Assembly: GCA_021204635.1 (NCBI GenBank)
Contig: JAJPZB010000041.1
Coordinates: 1 to 19,121 of the forward strand
DNA from: Opitutia bacterium
GTDB lineage: Bacteria; Verrucomicrobiota; Verrucomicrobiia; Opitutales; UBA953
DNA: 19,121 bases
Direction: 5' to 3'
Shown: positions 1 through 8,445 of the stretch, one piece after another
Layout: every line of letters begins with the position of its first letter
Position numbering within the stretch: position 1 is the first letter of the stretch
Notes under the pieces: model-generated
What the model was told of the DNA's origin: nothing
Databases searched by the model: none
Seen by the model: only the letters and a program-made list of their open reading frames with translations
Position numbers and translations under genes: made by a program

Positions 1-367
1 GATTTGGGTTGGTGGTGGCGGCAGCCTGCCACGATTGTTGTCACACGGATTTGTTCGGGACTAACGGCGTTCACGGTTTGTGGCGAAGGGTTAGTGGTGG
101 AAGTTTGGTTGGTGGCGGGAGGTAGGTATGTGGTGAGAATGGTTTGTTGCGAGGGTTAGTGGTGGCACTTGGCTTTATCGCGAGACTTGGCTTTGTGGTG
201 GGGATTTGGGGTGGTGGGGGCTTGGTGGGTTAGTGGTGGGTGGCTTGGGCTTGTTGCCACCACTGACCCGCACCACCAAGCCAAATTCCCACCACCAACC
301 TAAATTCCACCACCAACCCAATTGTCACCACTAACCCTCGTGGGGAACGTTGTGCCTGCCGCGCGCA
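1..367. repeat. Intergenic cluster of 18-bp G-rich repeats in inverted orientation
   Basis: No gene is visible in this spacer. It holds degenerate copies of a GGGTTRGTGGTGG core. Copies on the + strand lie at 6-18, 88-100, 107-118 (variant), 153-165 and 227-239. Copies on the - strand lie at 257-269, 271-282 (variant), 289-301, 307-319 and 325-337. The ends of the last four fall 18 bp apart (about 283, 301, 319, 337). The inner pair, 227-239 and 257-269, can form a 13-bp stem with one G-T wobble around a 17-nt loop. The cluster lies directly downstream of the ankyrin gene. I see no promoter or protein signal. The role is unknown; a REP-like or transcript-end function is inference. Confidence 0.8.
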
Positions 368-2065
368 CTACTCCTTTGCGCCATTAACGCGCAGGACTGC
401 TGCAATTGCGACTTGGTTATGTTTCTTTGCTAAACCACGCACAGTTTCGCCAGCATTGTTCTTCGCGTTTACATCTGCTCCATTATTGATCAGAACCCAC
501 ACAACATGTAGTTGCCCCAGCGCAGCAGCGATGTGAAGGGGTGTCCACCCGTCTCTATTCGCGGCGCTTATATTTGCGCCACTTTCGAGCAAGAATGTTA
601 CGACGTCTGATTGACCTTTCGCGGCTGCCATATAGAGAGGTGTCCTACCCTCGCTATCCAATTCTTCTGTGTTCGCGCCATTTTTGAGCAAAATTTTGAC
701 AACATCAAGATGCCCTTCTTGTGCCGCCACGTGAAGAGCAGTTCCCTCTTTTTCTTTATCATTTTTCTCGTCCACATGTGCTCCGTTTGCAAGCAAGAGC
801 TTGGCGACGTCGGCATGCCCCTTTTGAGCCGACAGGAAAAGAGGCATGAAATAATCGTTATCTTTCGCGTTCACATCTGCGCCATAATCTATCAAAAGTT
901 TTGCAATTTTAATTTTCCCCTCCAAGGCTGCCCCATGAAGAGGCGTATGACCATGCACAGTTGTTACGTGTACATCTGCTCCATTATCAAGTAGAAGTTT
1001 CGCAAAATTCACGTCCCCGTTTAAGGTTGCCTCATGAAGAGATGCCCAAACACTATTGTTTTTTGCATTCACATCTGCGCCATAATCTATCAAAAGCTTG
1101 GCAATTTTTGTTTTTCCCGCATGAGTGGCAGCATGAAGCGGAGTGCCTCCACCATTTTCTGGAGCATTCACATCCGCGCCATTATCGAGTAAAAGTTTGG
1201 CAATATGTATGTGGTTTCCTACGACTGCCATGAGTAGGGGTGTGAAACCTCTACTATCCTTCGCGTTTACATTGGCTCCGTTCTCAATTAAAAACTTTGC
1301 AAAATCCACGTGACGTGTAGTAGCCGCTCCATGAAGAGGCGTGTGATTATAGTTGTCCGTTTCATTCACATTTGCACCGTGGGCTATCAAAATTTTGGCA
1401 ATATCCACGTGGCCATCTTTAGCTGCCTGGTGAAGAGGCGTCCAACCGTTGTTGTTTTTTGCGTTTACATCGGCTCCATTTGCGAGCAGGAGTTCAGCAA
1501 CCTCTGTGTGGCCTTCCCAAGCTGCAGGGTGAAGTGGCGACCAACCTCCGTCGTCTTTCGCGTTTATATCGGCGCCATTTGCGAGGAGAATCTTGGCAAC
1601 TTCAACGTGCCCTCGCGCATCTGCTATGTGAAGGGGCGTCATCCCCTTATTGCCTTTTGCGTTCACATTCGCACCGTTGTCAAGCAAAAGCTTAACAACA
1701 GTTGTGAGCCCTCGCTCTGCAGCCAAGAGGAGAGATGTATCGCCTTGATTGTTTTTCGCATCCACGTCGGCGCCGTTCGCAAGCAAAAGTTTGACGACTG
1801 TCGCGTATCCCTCCTGAGACGCGGGGTGAAGAGGAGTATTACCTCGACCGTCTTTTGCGTTTATATCGGCTCCGCTTGTGAGCAAAAGCTCCACAATGTC
1901 TGCGTGGCCTGCCGCAGCAGCGAGGTGAAGAGGGGATACGCTTTCGTCATTCTTCGCATTTACATTTGCACCGGTATCGAGCAAAAATTTGACAATGCCT
2001 AACATCCCATCCCAGGCTGCCCTGCGGAGGCGTTCATTTGCTTCATAGTCTTCAGCATATCTCAT
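368..2065 (-). CDS. Ankyrin-repeat protein, about 17 repeats
   Basis: Almost the whole product is tandem 33-residue ankyrin repeats with the canonical pattern TPLHxAAxxGHxxVxxLLLxxGADVNAK. I count about 16 full repeats plus a partial one at the C-terminus (ends NGAKE). Near the C-terminus one repeat carries a short charged insertion (KEKEG). There is no signal peptide, membrane segment or catalytic domain, so it is probably a soluble protein-protein interaction scaffold; a secreted effector is possible but nothing here shows it. I chose the ATG at 2065 (565 residues). The frame stays open to a TTG at 2104 (578 residues), and neither start has a well-placed ribosome binding site. The gene is clearly richer in A and T than the uvrB to rlmB genes, suggesting foreign origin. 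Repeat clusters of the GGGTTRGTGGTG family flank it on both sides. Confidence 0.93.
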   Translation of the reverse strand: MRYAEDYEANERLRRAAWDGMLGIVKFLLDTGANVNAKNDESVSPLHLAAAAGHADIVELLLTSGADINAKDGRGNTPLHPASQEGYATVVKLLLANGADVDAKNNQGDTSLLLAAERGLTTVVKLLLDNGANVNAKGNKGMTPLHIADARGHVEVAKILLANGADINAKDDGGWSPLHPAAWEGHTEVAELLLANGADVNAKNNNGWTPLHQAAKDGHVDIAKILIAHGANVNETDNYNHTPLHGAATTRHVDFAKFLIENGANVNAKDSRGFTPLLMAVVGNHIHIAKLLLDNGADVNAPENGGGTPLHAATHAGKTKIAKLLIDYGADVNAKNNSVWASLHEATLNGDVNFAKLLLDNGADVHVTTVHGHTPLHGAALEGKIKIAKLLIDYGADVNAKDNDYFMPLFLSAQKGHADVAKLLLANGAHVDEKNDKEKEGTALHVAAQEGHLDVVKILLKNGANTEELDSEGRTPLYMAAAKGQSDVVTFLLESGANISAANRDGWTPLHIAAALGQLHVVWVLINNGADVNAKNNAGETVRGLAKKHNQVAIAAVLRVNGAKE

Positions 2066-2181
2066 AGCAACGCTTAGCCTACCAACTCCGTTCAAAAAAT
2101 TCAACCTTTGTGCTTTAATGTTAGCTTGTTGCTGAGATAATGACAGTTCACGACAACAAAAAATCCCGAGTTCACAACAAA

Positions 2182-2226
2182 CTCACCACCAACCCAAATT
2201 CCGCCACCAACCCGCCACCACCAACC
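2182..2226 (-). repeat. Short array of the 18-bp G-rich repeat
   Basis: Read on the - strand, this stretch holds three units: a short one of about 13 bp (GGTTGGTGGTGGC), then two of 18 bp beginning GGGTTGGTGGCGG and GGGTTGGTGGTGAG. It starts two bases after the stop codon of the deiminase gene and lies between that stop and the start of the ankyrin gene. The rest of the 2066-2228 spacer shows no gene. Confidence 0.75.
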
Positions 2227-2228
2227 GG

Positions 2229-3275
2229 TCATGCGGGTTGTTGTTGGGAGAGGCAGTGGAATGAGCCACCTTCTATGAGGATTATTCGCGAATCCAAGCC
2301 GATGATTTTCCTGCCGGGGAAAACATCTGCGAGAATGCCCTGCGCGGTGTCGTCGCCTTTTTGCCCGTAGGTGGGGACGATGACGGCGTCGTTGAGAATG
2401 AGGAAATTTGCATAGCTTGGTGGCAGGTTTCTTCCCGCGAGCGAGAATGCTTCGGGCATGGGGAGTTCGACGATTTCGGGTTGGTTGCCACTCGGCATTG
2501 TGGTGGATTTTAGGCGCGTCAAGTTTTTTTTCAGCGCGGAAAAATTTGGCGCTGCGGGATTTTTCTCTGTTGCCACCACAATGGTTTCCGGCGCGACAAA
2601 GCGGGCGAGGTTGTCGATGTGGCCGTCGGTGTCGTCGTTTTCCAAGCCGCAGGGGAGCCACAAAATCTCATCGATGGCGAGCCCGCTTTTCAGCGCGTCC
2701 TCGAAGGCGTTGTCGTCGCGCCCGCTTGCCCGATTCGGGTTTTTCTGGACGCATTCTGTTGTGAGCAAGGTGCCGCTTCCGTTGACCTCGATGCCGCCAC
2801 CTTCGAGCTCGAATCCGTATGAAAATTTCCGCATTCCGAGCGAAGCCGCAATCCTCGCGGGAATTTCATTGTCCAAGTTTGCGACAAATTTCCCGCCCCA
2901 GCCGTTGAAAATCCAGTCGGTGGCGGCGATTTCGCCCGTGGTGTCGTTTTTGACGAAGAGCGGGCCGTGGTCGCGGCACCACACATCGTTTGCGGGGTGG
3001 TCGAAAAATTCGACTTCGCGCATGTCGGCGCGGGCTTTGTCGAGAAAAATTTTCGCTTGGTGGCGGAGTTCTCCTGCCGCGCAATTGAGGCGCAGTTTTT
3101 CGTGGTGCGAAATTTCTGCGGCAAACGCCGAGTATTGCTCGAGAAATTCGGCGAAATGCCCCGGCCAGAGCTCGGGATTTGTCGGCCACGTGAGCCATAT
3201 TGCCTCTTGCTTTTCCCATTCTGCGGGCATTCTGAAACCGAGGCTTTGTGGCGAATTTTTTGGAAGATTTCCCAT
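2229..3275 (-). CDS. Agmatine deiminase / peptidylarginine deiminase-family protein
   Basis: The product matches the bacterial agmatine deiminase (PAD_porph) family, which hydrolyses agmatine to N-carbamoylputrescine and ammonia. Visible signatures in order are WLTWPTNPELWPG near the N-terminus, NDVWCRDHGP, the glycine-rich ELEGGGIEVNG, NDDTDGHIDN with its family His and Asp, and GGSFHCLSQQQP at the extreme C-terminus. The last carries the nucleophilic cysteine about eight residues from the end, as expected. I chose the ATG at 3275, giving 348 residues and starting just before the conserved region. An ATG at 3323 and a GTG at 3371 are in-frame alternatives whose extra residues look unconserved. 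No aguB (N-carbamoylputrescine amidase) is adjacent, so a putrescine pathway cannot be completed from this window. A protein-arginine deiminase activity is less likely given the size and lack of a signal peptide. Confidence 0.9.
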   Translation of the reverse strand: MGNLPKNSPQSLGFRMPAEWEKQEAIWLTWPTNPELWPGHFAEFLEQYSAFAAEISHHEKLRLNCAAGELRHQAKIFLDKARADMREVEFFDHPANDVWCRDHGPLFVKNDTTGEIAATDWIFNGWGGKFVANLDNEIPARIAASLGMRKFSYGFELEGGGIEVNGSGTLLTTECVQKNPNRASGRDDNAFEDALKSGLAIDEILWLPCGLENDDTDGHIDNLARFVAPETIVVATEKNPAAPNFSALKKNLTRLKSTTMPSGNQPEIVELPMPEAFSLAGRNLPPSYANFLILNDAVIVPTYGQKGDDTAQGILADVFPGRKIIGLDSRIILIEGGSFHCLSQQQPA

Positions 3276-3406
3276 GCGTGAACTTTCAAAAAAAAATTGA
3301 GATTGCGCAAAGTAATTCCGCATTGTTGCGGGCGCGGGCGGTTTTTCTTTTGCCCCGAAAATCGTCTTCACTCGCGGTGGAGGGCGTGCGACAATTGCGG
3401 GTTCAC
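3276..3406. promoter_or_regulatory. Divergent promoter region between deiminase gene and uvrB
   Basis: The two genes diverge across 131 bp that must contain both promoters if the chosen starts are right. The stretch has an A-run near 3289-3297 and a mixed GC-rich part. I could not assign convincing -35 and -10 boxes, and saw no obvious SOS-type operator upstream of uvrB. Confidence 0.4.
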
Positions 3407-5461
3407 ATGAGTGGCGGAAACGGAAATGGTGGCGGCGACAAGCCCTTCAAGTTGGTCTCGGAATTTCAACCGACCGGCGACCAACCGCAGGCGATAGACC
3501 TGATCACGCGCTCCGTGGAAATGGGCAATCGCTACCAGACTTTGCTCGGCGTGACGGGCTCGGGCAAGACGTTCACGATGGCGAATGTTATAAGCCGCGT
3601 CCAGCGCCCGACGTTGATAATTTCCCATAACAAAACGCTCGCCGCGCAGCTTTACTCCGAGTTCAAGCGATTTTTTCCCGAAAACGCGGTCGAGTATTTC
3701 ATCAGCTATTACGACTACTACCAGCCCGAGGCCTACGTCCCCGCGACTGACACGTATATCGAGAAAGATTCTGCCGTGAACGACGATTTGGAGCGCCTGC
3801 GGATTGCGGCGGCGTCTGCGTTGCTCTCGCGGCGCGACGTCATCGTCATCGCCTCGGTCTCGTGCATTTACGGGTCGAGCTCGCCGGAGGATTTCAACGA
3901 GATGATGATTCCGCTGAAAGTTGGCGACAAAATGCGGCGCGACGAATTTTTGGAAAAGATGGTGCGCACGCTCTACAAGCGGAACGACGTCGAGCTCGTG
4001 CGCGGGAATTTTCGCGTTCGCGGCGACACGGTTGACGTCTTTCCGGCGGACCGCGAGACGGCGATTCGCATTTCGTTTTTTGACGATGAAATCGAGAGCA
4101 TTCGCGACCTCGACCCTGTGACGGGGCGGGCCGGCGCGCGTTTCACGAAATACGATTTGTATCCATCAAATCAATACGTTACGCCGCAGGAAAAGCTCGA
4201 GCCGGCGATGGAAAAAATTCGCGCGGAGATGGAGGAGCAGGTCGCAAAATTTGAGCGCGAGGGGAAATTGCTCGAAGCGCAACGCATAAAAATGCGCACG
4301 GAGAACGACCTCGAAATGCTGCGAGAAACCGGATTTTGCTACGGCATCGAGAATTATTCCATGCACATCAGCGGGCGCACACCGGAGCAGAGACCGTGGT
4401 GCCTCATCGATTTTTTCCCGAAAGATTTTCTCGTTTTCATCGACGAATCGCACGTCACGCTTCCGCAGATTTACGGCATGTCGCACGGCGACCGCTCGCG
4501 CAAGGAGCGGCTTGTGGAGTTTGGTTTTCGCCTGCCGAGCGCGGTGGAAAACCGGCCGCTGAAGCCGGAGGAATTTGACGAAATAGCGAAGCAAATCGTG
4601 TTCGTTTCCGCCACGCCGGCGGCGTTTGAGCTGCAAAATTCCGCCGTTGTCGCGGAGCAGATTATCCGACCCACGGGCTTGCTCGACCCGACGATGGAAG
4701 TGCGCCCGATAAAGGGGCAAATTGAAGACGCGATTCGCGAATCGCTGGCGGCGATAGAGCGCGGCGAGCGCGTTCTCGTGACGACGCTGACGAAGCGCAT
4801 GAGCGAAGATGTCGCGGAATTTATGCGCGAGCGCGGAATGCGCACGGAGTATTTGCACTCGGACATCGACGCGATCGAGCGCGTGGAAATCTTGCGGCGG
4901 TTGCGGCAGGGAAATTTTGACGTGCTCATCGGCGTGAACCTTTTGCGCGAGGGTTTGGACATTCCGGAGGCGTCGCTCGTGATTATTTTGGACGCGGACA
5001 AAGAGGGATTTCTGCGGAGCGAAACTTCGATTATCCAAACTGCGGGCAGGGCGGCGCGCCACGAGAACGGGCGCGTGATTCTCTACGCGGACGTGATGAC
5101 GAAATCGCTGCAACGCGCGATCGCCGTTTCGCAAATCCGCCGCGAGCAGCAAATTGCGTTCAACCAAGAGCACGGGATTGTGCCGCGCGGAGTGCGCCGA
5201 AGCGTGCAGGAAAGCCTTTTGCCGCCTCGCGAAGAAGGCGACGGCATCTCCGAACTCGTGGCGGCGGAAAGCGGCGACGTGGAGACCGTGATTACCGAAT
5301 TGGAAGAGGAAATGCTGGCGGCGGCGGACAATTTGGAATTTGAAAAAGCCGCTCTCTTGCGCGACCAAATCGCATTGCTGAAAAAAGCCAAGAGCCCGAT
5401 TCCCGAAAAAAAGTATCCGGAGCCGGCGCGGAAAAAAACGCGGAAATCGAAGTCGCGCTAA
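3407..5461 (+). CDS. uvrB: UvrABC system protein B (excinuclease helicase subunit)
   Basis: UvrB is the damage-verifying subunit of nucleotide excision repair; it is loaded by UvrA and then recruits UvrC to incise. The product has the family start FKLVSEFQPTGDQPQAI, Walker A GVTGSGKT at residues 48-55, the beta-hairpin motif YYDYYQPEAYVP that inserts between DNA strands, the Walker B-like box DESH at 346-349, motif VSATPA, and helicase motifs REGLDIPEASLV and QTAGRAAR. It ends with a UVR domain (ELEEEMLAAADNLEFEKAA) that binds UvrC, followed by a basic tail. Length is 684 residues, normal for the family. The frame is open back to 3248, but that extension would overlap the divergent deiminase gene and lacks family resemblance, so I chose the ATG at 3407. 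No Shine-Dalgarno sequence is well placed. It may head the following + strand genes, but a 177-bp gap leaves this open. Confidence 0.98.
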   Translation: MSGGNGNGGGDKPFKLVSEFQPTGDQPQAIDLITRSVEMGNRYQTLLGVTGSGKTFTMANVISRVQRPTLIISHNKTLAAQLYSEFKRFFPENAVEYFISYYDYYQPEAYVPATDTYIEKDSAVNDDLERLRIAAASALLSRRDVIVIASVSCIYGSSSPEDFNEMMIPLKVGDKMRRDEFLEKMVRTLYKRNDVELVRGNFRVRGDTVDVFPADRETAIRISFFDDEIESIRDLDPVTGRAGARFTKYDLYPSNQYVTPQEKLEPAMEKIRAEMEEQVAKFEREGKLLEAQRIKMRTENDLEMLRETGFCYGIENYSMHISGRTPEQRPWCLIDFFPKDFLVFIDESHVTLPQIYGMSHGDRSRKERLVEFGFRLPSAVENRPLKPEEFDEIAKQIVFVSATPAAFELQNSAVVAEQIIRPTGLLDPTMEVRPIKGQIEDAIRESLAAIERGERVLVTTLTKRMSEDVAEFMRERGMRTEYLHSDIDAIERVEILRRLRQGNFDVLIGVNLLREGLDIPEASLVIILDADKEGFLRSETSIIQTAGRAARHENGRVILYADVMTKSLQRAIAVSQIRREQQIAFNQEHGIVPRGVRRSVQESLLPPREEGDGISELVAAESGDVETVITELEEEMLAAADNLEFEKAALLRDQIALLKKAKSPIPEKKYPEPARKKTRKSKSR

Positions 5462-5638
5462 ATTGCGCTTGACTGCGGGAATGCCGCCGCGAGAGGAAAA
5501 AACATTTGTCGCAGTTTTGGCGAAGGTATAGAAAAGCCGAATATCGCGCGCCGGCGTCGGGCAATGGGGATTTCCCATGCTTTTCGCGGCGACGGTATTT
5601 CCCGAAAACATACAGTTAAATTAGCAACATTTTCTGCA

Positions 5639-6739
5639 ATGAACGCTTCTCTTGTCGCAAAACAATTCGCGGTAGAAGGTTTCCTCGTCTCGGTCGATCC
5701 GTTCGGCTCGGGCAATATTAACGACACGTTCCGCGCCACGTTCCGGACGACTTTCTCCGAGATGAGATTCATCTTGCAACGCATCAGGAGAAGCGTCTTC
5801 CCCGAGCCGCAAAAAATTATGCGCAACATGCGCATCGTCACCGACGTTTGCCACCGCAAACTTCAAGAAATGGACGAGGAGGCGGACCGCATTTGGCAAC
5901 TTCCCAAAATCATTCAGACAAAGGACGGGCAGGATTTTTATATTGACGCAGACGGTGAATTTTGGCGCGCGATTTCCAACATCGCCTCCGCCGTTTCCTA
6001 CGAACAGGTGCAGAGCGTCGATCACGCGTTTGAGGCGGGAACTGTGCTCGGCTGCTTCCAAAACCTGATTAGCGACATTCCGTGCGAGAATCTCGAATAC
6101 GTGATTCCCGGGTTTCACGTCACGCCGGATTATCTGAAGCAGATGGACGAGGCGCTGAAAACCTCCGAGGCGCAGAGCCTTTTGGAACACTCCCGCGAGG
6201 CGCGCGCGTGCCTGAGGCTCATCGAGGAGCGGCGCGATTTTTGCAGCGTGCTCGAAGACGCGAAAGCCGCCGGCAAGCTCACCCTGCGCGCGACACACGG
6301 CGACCCGAAAATCGCGAATATTTTGATTGACGAGACCACCGGCAAGGGCACGTGTATCGTGGATTTGGATACAATTCAGCCCGGGCTGGTGCACGCCGAC
6401 ATCGGCGACGCCGTGCGCTCGTGCTGCAATCCCGCCGGAGAAGACGCCACGGATCTCCACTCCGTTTTCTTCGACATGGAAATGTTTGCGGCGATATACA
6501 AGGGCTACATGCGCCACGCCAAGAAATTTTTCACCGAAGAAGACCACAAATATCTCTACGACGCCGTGAGAATTTTGCCATTGGAACTCGGTCTGCGCTT
6601 CTTCGCGGATTATCTCGCCGGAAACGTCTATTTCAAAACCCGCTACAAAGATCACAACTTGAAGCGCGCCCTCGTGCAGTTGCGACTGATGGAAAGCATA
6701 GAATCGCGGGAACAACAAATCCGGCGCGTCATCGGGTAG
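5639..6739 (+). CDS. APH/NahK-like phosphotransferase
   Basis: The product (366 residues) has the aminoglycoside phosphotransferase fold signatures: an N-terminal nucleotide loop GSGNINDTF, the catalytic Brenner-type motif HGDPKIANIL with H220, D222 and the downstream Asn, and the metal-binding IVDLDTIQPG around D242-D244, followed by DIGDAVR. This combination resembles N-acetylhexosamine 1-kinase (NahK/LnpB)-type and related small-molecule kinases that use ATP to phosphorylate a sugar or similar hydroxyl compound. The substrate cannot be told from sequence, and no sugar-catabolic gene is adjacent. The frame is open to an ATG at 5564; I chose 5639 because the homology-like region begins soon after it and the first 25 residues look non-conserved. 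It lies 177 bp after uvrB and 33 bp before the CvpA-like gene. Antibiotic resistance is not indicated. Confidence 0.85.
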   Translation: MNASLVAKQFAVEGFLVSVDPFGSGNINDTFRATFRTTFSEMRFILQRIRRSVFPEPQKIMRNMRIVTDVCHRKLQEMDEEADRIWQLPKIIQTKDGQDFYIDADGEFWRAISNIASAVSYEQVQSVDHAFEAGTVLGCFQNLISDIPCENLEYVIPGFHVTPDYLKQMDEALKTSEAQSLLEHSREARACLRLIEERRDFCSVLEDAKAAGKLTLRATHGDPKIANILIDETTGKGTCIVDLDTIQPGLVHADIGDAVRSCCNPAGEDATDLHSVFFDMEMFAAIYKGYMRHAKKFFTEEDHKYLYDAVRILPLELGLRFFADYLAGNVYFKTRYKDHNLKRALVQLRLMESIESREQQIRRVIG

Positions 6740-6772
6740 GGCGTTCCCGCGCGCCGAAATTTCGCAAGCCCC

Positions 6773-7645
6773 ATGAGATTTCTCGCCGCCGTTCCGGAAG
6801 ACGTTTCCGCGAGCTACATTCTCGCCGGAGTTCTCGGGCTTGTGTTTCTCGGGATTTTGTATTTCGGCTCGTGGCGGGGATATCGCGGCGGGGCAATCCG
6901 TTGCGTCGCGACGCTCATTTCGTTTGCAGTCGCGGTGTTTTTGGCGTGGCTCTGCGGAGTTCCGCTCGGCTTTGCCGTCCTCGGGAACTTTGGCGTTCCG
7001 TGGATTTTGCGCGGGCTCTTGGGAATGCTTTTCGTGGGCTGCCTCGCGTGCCTGATAACGTTCGCGGTTCTCTGGGCTTTTGGCCGCGGCGCAAATGAAG
7101 AAAGCACCGGCGAGCCTGTCGCGCCAATTCGAGGTGCTGTCGTCGGCTGCTGGACCGGGATTTTGGCTGTGGCGACGCTGCTGTTTCTCATCGCGGGCGC
7201 CGGCACGCTCGGCGAAACGCTGCTTTCCCGCCACGACAATGACGCGGATTCCTTTATGGCAAAGCTTTGTCGCGGCGCAATCGTGGCAAAGAAATCGGTC
7301 GCACTGTTGCCCGGGCTCGCTTTTGCCGAGACATGGAACCCGCTTCCCTCCGGCGCGGTGCGAAAGCTCGAAAAACTCGTCGTCGTGATGTCGAGGCCCG
7401 ACACGGCGACGCGGTTCATCTACACGCCGGAGCTCCAATCCGTGATGACGCTCCCGAGTGTCTATCCCGTTTTCTACTCCGCAGACATTCAGGAAATGGT
7501 GCGCAATCGCGACATCGAGGGCTTGCTCGCAGACCCGCAAATCAACCAACTTCTCGACGACGAAGATGTGCAGCGCGCCGTCACGGAAATCGATTTTGAA
7601 AAAGTTCTCGACCAAATTTTGGCAGGAAAATTGAATAAAGATTGA
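6773..7645 (+). CDS. CvpA-like integral membrane protein
   Basis: This is a 290-residue protein with about four hydrophobic segments in its first half (roughly residues 15-32, 42-62, 70-102 and 120-142). The pattern G-W-R-G-Y-R-G-G-A after the first segment is typical of CvpA-family proteins, which are inner membrane proteins linked to colicin V production and envelope homeostasis. The second half is a polar, probably soluble region without recognised motifs and ends in a short charged stretch (EKVLDQILAGKLNKD). It is longer than E. coli CvpA (about 160 residues), which matches the extended CvpA-domain proteins of other phyla. Spacing is 33 bp after the phosphotransferase and 51 bp before the DoxX-like gene, so co-transcription is likely. 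The family call rests on topology and one motif, so it is moderate. Confidence 0.65.
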   Translation: MRFLAAVPEDVSASYILAGVLGLVFLGILYFGSWRGYRGGAIRCVATLISFAVAVFLAWLCGVPLGFAVLGNFGVPWILRGLLGMLFVGCLACLITFAVLWAFGRGANEESTGEPVAPIRGAVVGCWTGILAVATLLFLIAGAGTLGETLLSRHDNDADSFMAKLCRGAIVAKKSVALLPGLAFAETWNPLPSGAVRKLEKLVVVMSRPDTATRFIYTPELQSVMTLPSVYPVFYSADIQEMVRNRDIEGLLADPQINQLLDDEDVQRAVTEIDFEKVLDQILAGKLNKD

Positions 7646-7650
7646 AAAAT

Positions 7651-7664
7651 ATTTCGCGCGAAAT
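7651..7664. repeat. 14-bp perfect palindrome between cvpA-like and doxX-like genes
   Basis: ATTTCGCGCGAAAT reads the same on both strands and sits three bases after the CvpA-like stop codon, 32 bp before the DoxX-like ATG. It has no loop and no T-run typical of a terminator, so it could be a protein-binding site. In a genome rich in GCGCGAAATTT-like words, chance is also plausible. Confidence 0.3.
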
Positions 7665-7696
7665 TTTCCGAAAAATTTACTCAAAACACTAAATCT

Positions 7697-8182
7697 ATGA
7701 AATCTCTCACATCATCCTTGGCATCACTTGCTGACGACATCGGGAAATTGGTTCTCAGAGTGTTTCTCGCAATCGCCATATTTCCGCACGGTGCGCAAAA
7801 GGTTCTCGGCACTTTTGGCGGCGACGGTCTGAGCGCGACGTGGACTTCGTTCACCGAAACGATGAAGATCACGCCCGTCGTTGCGGCGCTGACGATATTC
7901 GCGGAATTTCTCGCGCCGATTTTCCTCGCGTTCGGGCTTTTCACGCGCATTGCGGCGGCATTGCTTGCCGTAGTGATGGCGCTCGCCGCAAGCGCCCGCA
8001 TGGACAACGGATTCTTCCTCAATTGGGACGGAGTGCAGAACGGCGAGGGCATGGAGTTTCACTTGCTCTTGGCGGGAACGGCGCTCGCGATTGTCTTGAT
8101 CGGCGGCGGAAATTGCTCGCTCGACCGCTTTTTGCGCGGATATCGGAAAGGTGCTTCCGACAGCGATTCCGACGGCGAATAA
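7697..8182 (+). CDS. DoxX family membrane protein
   Basis: The product (161 residues) has the DoxX-family arrangement of four hydrophobic helices (about residues 17-37, 59-78, 82-101 and 118-138). It carries the N-terminal R-x-x-L-A-x-x-x-x-x-HGxQK motif (LRVFLAIAIFPHGAQKVLG), the second-helix E-x-x-A-P-I-x-L-A-F-G-L-F-T-R pattern, and a conserved GPD-like polar loop between helices three and four. DoxX proteins are inner membrane proteins of uncertain function, sometimes linked to thiol redox or quinone chemistry. The tail is acidic and serine-rich (SDSDSDGE). It is the last gene before a strong hairpin terminator and probably ends the transcript that includes the CvpA-like gene. There is no ribosome binding site before its ATG. 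Confidence 0.88.
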   Translation: MKSLTSSLASLADDIGKLVLRVFLAIAIFPHGAQKVLGTFGGDGLSATWTSFTETMKITPVVAALTIFAEFLAPIFLAFGLFTRIAAALLAVVMALAASARMDNGFFLNWDGVQNGEGMEFHLLLAGTALAIVLIGGGNCSLDRFLRGYRKGASDSDSDGE

Positions 8183-8203
8183 GTGCGCGACATCCACGCG
8201 ACA

Positions 8204-8239
8204 AAAAGCCCGCAGGATCTTGGTTTCATGCGGGCTTTT
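8204..8239. terminator. Bidirectional intrinsic terminator
   Basis: A perfect 11-bp stem (AAAAGCCCGCA pairing with TGCGGGCTTTT) encloses a 14-nt loop. GC-rich inner pairs are flanked by A and T runs, so it reads as a rho-independent terminator on both strands. It lies 21 bp after the DoxX-like stop on + and 15 bp past the 3' end of tRNA-Pro on -, so it can stop both converging transcripts. Confidence 0.9.
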
Positions 8240-8254
8240 GCTTGAAAAAATGAA

Positions 8255-8332
<78 letters not shown>

Positions 8333-8404
8333 ACAACAAAAGAGTTCCGGCAAGGGAATATTTTTAATTCCTGCGTGGCAAGATTTTTTTTGAGAAAATC
8401 GCAA

Positions 8405-8422
8405 AAAGCTTGCGAGAGCTTT
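8405..8422 (+). promoter_or_regulatory. Small inverted repeat in the pyrC leader
   Basis: AAAGCT and AGCTTT form a 6-bp stem with a 6-nt loop, 23 bp before the pyrC start codon. In E. coli a leader hairpin helps pyrimidine control of pyrC translation; whether this short stem plays such a role is speculation. The stem is AU-rich and weak. Confidence 0.2.
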
Positions 8423-8445
8423 CTTAAAGCAGTTCGCTTGACCGA

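Noticed and set aside
338..365. Third copy of the two-hairpin element downstream of the ankyrin gene
   Set aside because: Only a short word (CGTTGTGC) resembles the complement of the element; the hairpins are missing, so the match is probably chance.
5621..7684. A 687-residue - strand frame opposite the phosphotransferase and CvpA-like genes
   Set aside because: The + strand genes there have clear motifs and conserved patterns. The - strand product is His/Arg/Ala-rich with no domain, typical of a GC-bias shadow.
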